This document shows, piece after piece, positions 8,101 through 11,458 of a stretch of DNA of 11,458 nucleotides (its first letter is position 1; every line of letters starts with the position of its first letter). Source of the DNA: NBML01 sp029939535 (lineage in GTDB: Bacteria; Desulfobacterota; Desulfobacteria; Desulfobacterales; Desulfobacteraceae); contig JAOZST010000118.1 of assembly GCA_029939535.1 (NCBI GenBank), positions 1 to 11,458 on the forward strand. Direction: 5' to 3'. The notes beneath the pieces were generated by a model. That model searched no databases. It saw only the letters and a program-made list of their open reading frames with translations, and was not told where the DNA came from. The translations under genes were made by a program, and so were the position numbers.

Positions 8101-9411
8101 ATGCTTGCCCATCTTGAAAAAAAGTGCGGGGCATCCTTTGGTGATTCTGAAAATCCTTTGCTTCTTTCCGTGCGCAGCGGATCTTCCATTTCCCAGCCCG
8201 GGATGCTGGATTCTTTTTTAAATGTGGGAATCAATGAAGAAATTACCAAAAGCATTGCAGAGAAAACAGGCAATCCCTGGTTTGCATGGGATTCCTATCG
8301 CAGGTTTATCCAGGCCTATGGAATGGCCTTTGGCATCCAGCGGGATGCCTTTGATCATGTGATAGGCACCCACAAAGAAAGGCGCCGAATTTCTTTTAAA
8401 CGGTATTTTACAGGGGACCAGATGAAAGAGGTGGCCCTGGCCTATAAGCAGCTACTCATAAATTCCGGGATTGATCTGATCGAATCCCCCATGGAACAGC
8501 TTTTCCTGGCCATTCACAAAGTTTTTTCCTCCTGGGATTCAAAACGGGCCAAGGATTATCGGCAGATCATGGGTATATCTGATGATTGGGGTACGGCTGT
8601 GACCATTCAGTCCATGGTGTTTGGCAATAGGTCGCGGCAGTCCGGTTCCGGGGTGGTTTTCAGTCACAGCCCCAAACTTCCCGGGGATACCATCCGCCTC
8701 TGGGGCGATTTTACAATTGGCAACCAGGGAGAAGATGTGGTGTCGGGCCTTGTAAAGACTATTCCCATATCGGAAAGCCAGAGGGAACTGGAGCAAAGGG
8801 ATTCACCCATGAGCCTGGAAACCAAATTTCCTGAAGTTTACGAGCAGCTTAGAAAAATTATCCAGCAATTGATCTATAAAAATGGATGGAATCCCCAGGA
8901 AATTGAATTTACATTTGAAGGCCCTGAAAAAAAGGATCTGTTTATTCTCCAGGCCAGGGATCTTTCCTTGCGGGACAGGAAGAAAATAGCCCGGTTTAAG
9001 GCGGGTGACAGGAATCTTGCATCCTCCTGTCTGGGGCAGGGAATCGGTGTCAGCGGCGGTGCCATGACCGGCAGGATCGTCTTTACCCTGGAGGAAATAG
9101 ACGGGTTCCGCCGCCAGGATCCGGATGCAAATTTGATTCTTATCAGGAATGACACGGTGCCCGACGATATTCTGGAGATTGATGCGGCAGACGGGATTTT
9201 AACTGCCAAAGGGGGCCTGACCTCCCATGCAGCTGTGGTGGCCTATAACTTGAGAAAAACCTGTGTGGTTGGGTGTGAAAAACTTGTTTGTAATGAGCAG
9301 GAAAAGGTGTGTGAAATTGATGGAATGAAGATGAAGGTTGGTGACTATATAAGTATTAACGGATACAAGGGTTCTGTATATCAGGGTGAAATTAAAGTAA
9401 ATTTAATCTAA
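5170..9411 (+). CDS. PPDK-like phosphotransfer protein lacking the PEP/pyruvate domain, with a ~920-residue N-terminal extension
   Basis: A 1413-residue protein. Residues 1 to about 920 are probably mostly helical, with no motif I recognise and no signal peptide or membrane segment. From about 925 it follows pyruvate phosphate dikinase: LGNKGWNLIRL (927-937), SVRSGSSISQPGMLDSFLN starting at Ser1000 (Arg1002 is the ATP-phosphate arginine), FAWDSYRRFI (1038-1047), GSGVVFSHSP (from about 1159), GDFTIGNQGEDVVSG (from 1179), then EIEFTFEG with Glu1246 and FILQARD with Gln1261 and Arg1263. The swivelling domain follows, with GGLTSHAAVV and phospho-accepting His1353. The chain ends right after this domain; the PEP/pyruvate barrel of PPDK (about 360 residues) is absent. 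It should therefore bind ATP and phosphorylate its histidine, but the acceptor is unknown, perhaps the N-terminal part or a partner. The start is GTG at 5170, since an in-frame stop lies at 5152-5154; ATG at 5185 is an alternative. It leads a cluster with GAPDH. Confidence 0.82.
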   Translation: MDKERMVVKSKALEINLSDTRADVMVDEKYKLLLDIFDGYVGILNRLEIFLKELSHPYRNWSFIISEARHFALHYFYLYKSHPEGGKALELFVDIFITGFESLVEQDARVDAADNLMLLMHHIARESGKELESFLKVLKKGVTRIHSYEENEFSFFVCSYYQPDRLAQAFLENQAQTNNFDWDDDIFLNLNQLLVKFYQASFAYWLAQDDPVHWMRENIDEWRLNPDILEKLDKISHLQLTTWQSSLQDLTHTHDMGSYETTAQLVRLTGYRDFVKKIKEIPRQILVLSQGKTYGKYFKLTFLFYIIHTPGLSMIHREALGDIHRTLIHLIGDRGFKKDIKIVDQTFSLLKEHKGRYPTTVLECIQKIGDAVYKTDEIELINHFIDRAVDHGFQFPMIQGTGDDWQIKGNMAHVKNIRIFLNLIGQQPKKSKRLLSALIVSLSIGGVFIRDTDLFPRDITKFLNSDIEPVYNLVKQLARLLPAFFNEIGAEGQLRDISTQLDESCYRRDRLIHFLRKQCHVESSSRIVDFIQQVMIFWKTRDKTPLKPYVPPSIYEDIRPGGRFIEGPNKILFSLETEKLIQPEDYLMYKQEALDRLIDKVEDVQDLDRSRVKLILRFYRLLNEKYGIGHLELKEYLASFRAEHLPDPLQVISALEEKNLETKIGSLLTYMEKLKEIILSDKSFEVNEAIYHKRHFAVDIPSMYGSYNEAKFDALGLTLRIESVVNVLFEDLVNGIDLRLITKPTFVKIFSILMLFRKALSLDGIVSNKLDTQLEFLKYSVNITTCSFTQYLDIFKGFTRAVTDAVNGHFNNIHSTNLVHIESRVGKKKILEKYLPGANAVNGKDMDTKMAKKMDQRVADIFFRDRIATSLGLQQMDVFLNRILHTLFRQSEKLSQDELSALLNYDPKCSVTNLDEEDRISNNIIYLGNKGWNLIRLRNLGIEIPNGFIITTEVFKCLDLINKYPPASVNFKQHVASMLAHLEKKCGASFGDSENPLLLSVRSGSSISQPGMLDSFLNVGINEEITKSIAEKTGNPWFAWDSYRRFIQAYGMAFGIQRDAFDHVIGTHKERRRISFKRYFTGDQMKEVALAYKQLLINSGIDLIESPMEQLFLAIHKVFSSWDSKRAKDYRQIMGISDDWGTAVTIQSMVFGNRSRQSGSGVVFSHSPKLPGDTIRLWGDFTIGNQGEDVVSGLVKTIPISESQRELEQRDSPMSLETKFPEVYEQLRKIIQQLIYKNGWNPQEIEFTFEGPEKKDLFILQARDLSLRDRKKIARFKAGDRNLASSCLGQGIGVSGGAMTGRIVFTLEEIDGFRRQDPDANLILIRNDTVPDDILEIDAADGILTAKGGLTSHAAVVAYNLRKTCVVGCEKLVCNEQEKVCEIDGMKMKVGDYISINGYKGSVYQGEIKVNLI

Positions 9412-9430
9412 AAAGGGATGAAAAAGAGAC

Positions 9431-10681
9431 ATGAATACAGAGGAATTTAAAGTTCTGGGTATTAATGGACTTGGAAGAATTGGAAAATTATCGTTGTGGC
9501 ACCATGCAGGCAGAAAATATTTTGACGAAATCGTGATAAATGTGGGCCGGGAAGTGGGAACTGACCTGAAAGATATTATCCATTATATTGAGCGGGATTC
9601 CACCTATGGCAGGCTGGAGGCTTATTTGAACGGATACCGGGCTGAACCTGTGATCACAAATGTGGATGTGTCTTCAGGCACCATGGAGGTAAACGGTGTT
9701 AAAGTGAAAATCCTGAAAAAACACAGGAATCCCAGGGATATTGAATGGGCAGATCACATGGCCAGTATTGTAGTGGATACCACAGGCCAGTTCCTGGACC
9801 CCAACCTTGGGGCAGATAATCCCAAAGGCTCCATCCGGGGCCATATTGAGGCAGGTGCCCAAAAGGTCATTGCCTCGGCACCATTTAAGCTGAAACAGGG
9901 TGCAGTCATGCCTGAAGATGCAGTTACAACGGTCATGGGAATCAATGACAAAGACTATGATCCCATCAGCCACACCATTATTTCCAATGCCTCATGCACC
10001 ACAACCTGCCTGTCCCATATGGTGAAACCCCTGCTGGATGCCTTCAGCATTGACAGGGTGTTATCCGCTTCCATGGCCACAGTACACGCTGCCACAGGGT
10101 CCCAGCAGGTGCTGGACCGTCTGCCTAAGACCGGGGCCGTTGACCTGAGAAAAAACAGATCCATCATGAACAATATTATTCTGACAACCACTGGCGCTGC
10201 CAAGGCATTACAGCTGGTTATTCCGGAAATGGCCACCATCGGGTTTATTGCCGAATCCGTGCGTATTCCCACCTCCACTGGATCTTTGATCATCCTGGTG
10301 ATGAATTTTCAAGAGGAGTTGAATAAAAAGCCCATTCGCAGGGATATGATAAACGAAATTTATAAGACAACAGCAGAACAGAATTCCAATGGCTATCTGG
10401 TTTATACGGGAAAACAAAACGTTTCCTCGGATATTATGGGCACACCCAGGGCTGCTGCCGTAATCGAGGGCCATGAAACCCATACACGGACCGGGTCCAT
10501 CAACATTAACCTGGAACATATGCGTGGTATTGACAAGGATGTGCTTGACAGCATCAAGGACCATGTGGGCAGTATCCAGGTTACCCAGGCTGTGATTTAC
10601 GGATGGTATGACAATGAAATGGCAAGCTATGTAAATATGCTTGGCGACCGCATAGTATCCATTGCGGAATCCCTGGAATAG
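9431..10681 (+). CDS. Glyceraldehyde-3-phosphate dehydrogenase family protein, long divergent form
   Basis: A 416-residue member of the GAPDH family, which oxidises glyceraldehyde 3-phosphate to 1,3-bisphosphoglycerate in glycolysis or the reverse in gluconeogenesis. Visible: the Rossmann motif GINGLGRIGK (10-19), DTTGQF, the catalytic SNASCTTTCL with Cys189, the general-base His219 in ATVHAATGSQQ, NNIILTTTGAAKA, RIPTSTGS, and WYDNEMASYVN near the end. It is about 80 residues longer than the usual 335. Oddities: CTTT where most have CTTN, a 3-residue-longer Cys-to-His spacing (30 instead of 27), and INVGRE after the second strand where NAD-specific enzymes have IND. The last change removes the acidic residue that selects NAD and puts Arg40 nearby, so NADP use is possible. 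All key catalytic residues remain. The ATG lies 19 nt after the PPDK-like stop, with a purine-rich AAAGAG before it. Confidence 0.88.
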   Translation: MNTEEFKVLGINGLGRIGKLSLWHHAGRKYFDEIVINVGREVGTDLKDIIHYIERDSTYGRLEAYLNGYRAEPVITNVDVSSGTMEVNGVKVKILKKHRNPRDIEWADHMASIVVDTTGQFLDPNLGADNPKGSIRGHIEAGAQKVIASAPFKLKQGAVMPEDAVTTVMGINDKDYDPISHTIISNASCTTTCLSHMVKPLLDAFSIDRVLSASMATVHAATGSQQVLDRLPKTGAVDLRKNRSIMNNIILTTTGAAKALQLVIPEMATIGFIAESVRIPTSTGSLIILVMNFQEELNKKPIRRDMINEIYKTTAEQNSNGYLVYTGKQNVSSDIMGTPRAAAVIEGHETHTRTGSININLEHMRGIDKDVLDSIKDHVGSIQVTQAVIYGWYDNEMASYVNMLGDRIVSIAESLE

Positions 10682-10690
10682 GGGCGGGTT

Positions 10691-11458
10691 ATGCCTGATT
10701 ACAGGCGCTTATTTCCCCTTCTTTTTTTTATTATTTCAGCTGTGCTCTTCTTTTCTGCCGGGGCAAAGACAGGGGCAAATATCCAGTTTCAAGACCTGCC
10801 CTTTGCCCCGGGAGAGGAAATTAATTATATTGTCCAATGGCAGCAGATACCGGCTGGAACCGCCTGCATGAAAGTTCTTCCCCTTACCCGTGTGGATAAT
10901 ATTCCTGCCTTTCATTTTCAATTGTCTGCCAAAAGTAATAAATTTGTGGATATGTTTTATAAAGCAAGGGATGTCCTGGAAGGCTTCGTTGATAAAGAAT
11001 TTTCAGGTTCACTATCTTATAAGCAGACCTCCATTGGCAAGGAAAAAAAACAAATCCTTGTTGAGTTTTTCCTGGATAAACATGAGGTGGTGTATTCAAA
11101 TTTCGGGAAAAAACGGGAGCCAATTAAAATCCCTTTAAACACCTTTGATCCTGTGGCAAGTTTTTACAGGCTGCGTACCCTTGAATTTGAGGTGGGAAAA
11201 ACCCTGAATTTTCCAGTCACGGACGGGAAAAAATGTTTTATCCAAAAGGGGGAGATTTTTAAAAAAGAAAGGATCACCACCCCCTCAGGAGCTTTTGATG
11301 CCTTTGTGGTGGTTCCCTCTGTGACCCATTTCTCCGGTGTTTTTGAAAAAAGCCGTGATCCCACTGTGCGTATATGGATAAGCGATGATGAAAATAAAAT
11401 TCCAGTTCGCATCCAGATCAAGGTGGTTGTGGGCAGCATCATATTTGATCTGGTCTCT
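10691..11458 (+). CDS. DUF3108 family exported protein (partial, runs off the window)
   Basis: The frame is open from ATG 10691 to the right edge without a stop, giving 256 residues; little of the domain seems missing. A signal peptide is evident: MPDYRR, a hydrophobic core LFPLLFFIISAVLFFSAG, then cleavage near residue 25-30. The mature part shows the DUF3108 pattern: PFAPGEEINYIVQWQQIPAG, a SNKFVDMFYKARD segment, NTFDPVASFYRLR, FPVTDGKK, TPSGAFDAFVVVP, and finally WISDDENKIPVRIQIKVVVGSI. The family is predicted to form a beta-rich periplasmic or outer-membrane-associated protein; its function is not established. It begins 9 nt after the GAPDH stop, with a G-rich stretch (GGGGCGGG) as a possible SD and a small GCCTG-ATTA-CAGGC hairpin at the start codon (10693-10706). 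It is probably cotranscribed with GAPDH, although no metabolic link is obvious. Confidence 0.85.
   Translation, partial: MPDYRRLFPLLFFIISAVLFFSAGAKTGANIQFQDLPFAPGEEINYIVQWQQIPAGTACMKVLPLTRVDNIPAFHFQLSAKSNKFVDMFYKARDVLEGFVDKEFSGSLSYKQTSIGKEKKQILVEFFLDKHEVVYSNFGKKREPIKIPLNTFDPVASFYRLRTLEFEVGKTLNFPVTDGKKCFIQKGEIFKKERITTPSGAFDAFVVVPSVTHFSGVFEKSRDPTVRIWISDDENKIPVRIQIKVVVGSIIFDLVS

Noticed and set aside
7287..8273. Long minus-strand frames opposite the PPDK-like gene (179, 204 and 109 codons)
   Set aside because: They are antisense shadows of a well-supported coding region, with no SD, no family resemblance and cysteine/proline-rich noise.

Overview
The window looks like a piece of chromosome from a Desulfobacterota bacterium, most likely a Desulfobacteraceae-type sulfate reducer. 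This rests on family resemblance only: a long PPDK-like protein with a conserved-looking N-terminal half, a divergent 416-residue GAPDH, a DUF3108 protein, and remnants of corrinoid/UroD-type and branched-chain amino-acid-type transport genes. There is no rRNA, tRNA, CRISPR array or recognisable transposase gene.

Layout. (1) 1-482: one open frame whose first half resembles the N-terminal part of a uroporphyrinogen decarboxylase/corrinoid methyltransferase-type protein. Its second half resembles the C-terminal end of an MFS transporter, so it is probably a deletion-born chimera. (2) 524-3269, minus strand: darP-like (YjgA) followed 7 nt later by an rlhA-like peptidase U32 gene; both families act on the 50S peptidyl transferase centre. 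(3) 3294-4010, minus strand: a RHH antitoxin / PIN toxin module with an ATGA overlap, a strong SD and a clear sigma70 promoter. (4) 4059-4346, plus strand: an in-frame fragment of a periplasmic binding protein, truncated at both ends. (5) 4347-4984, minus strand: a second, unrelated toxin-antitoxin module (AbrB-type antitoxin / PIN toxin), again with an ATGA overlap and its own promoter. (6) 5170-11458, plus strand: a tight three-gene cluster of a 1413-residue PPDK-like protein that lacks the PEP/pyruvate domain, an atypical GAPDH 19 nt later, and a secreted DUF3108 protein 9 nt later that runs off the window.

How the parts fit. The left and middle form a plastic zone, with a chimera, a decayed transporter gene and two toxin-antitoxin modules side by side. 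The TA1 promoter points into darP and rlhA with no visible terminator, so the ribosome-maturation genes may be read from it. The right part is a stable-looking metabolic operon. Its leading protein keeps the ATP-grasp and phosphohistidine domains of pyruvate phosphate dikinase but replaces the PEP/pyruvate barrel with about 920 N-terminal residues I cannot assign. Its pairing with a divergent GAPDH makes it the best candidate here for an undescribed system. Base composition also differs by eye: the rlhA-like gene is very AT-rich, the PPDK-like and GAPDH genes are not.
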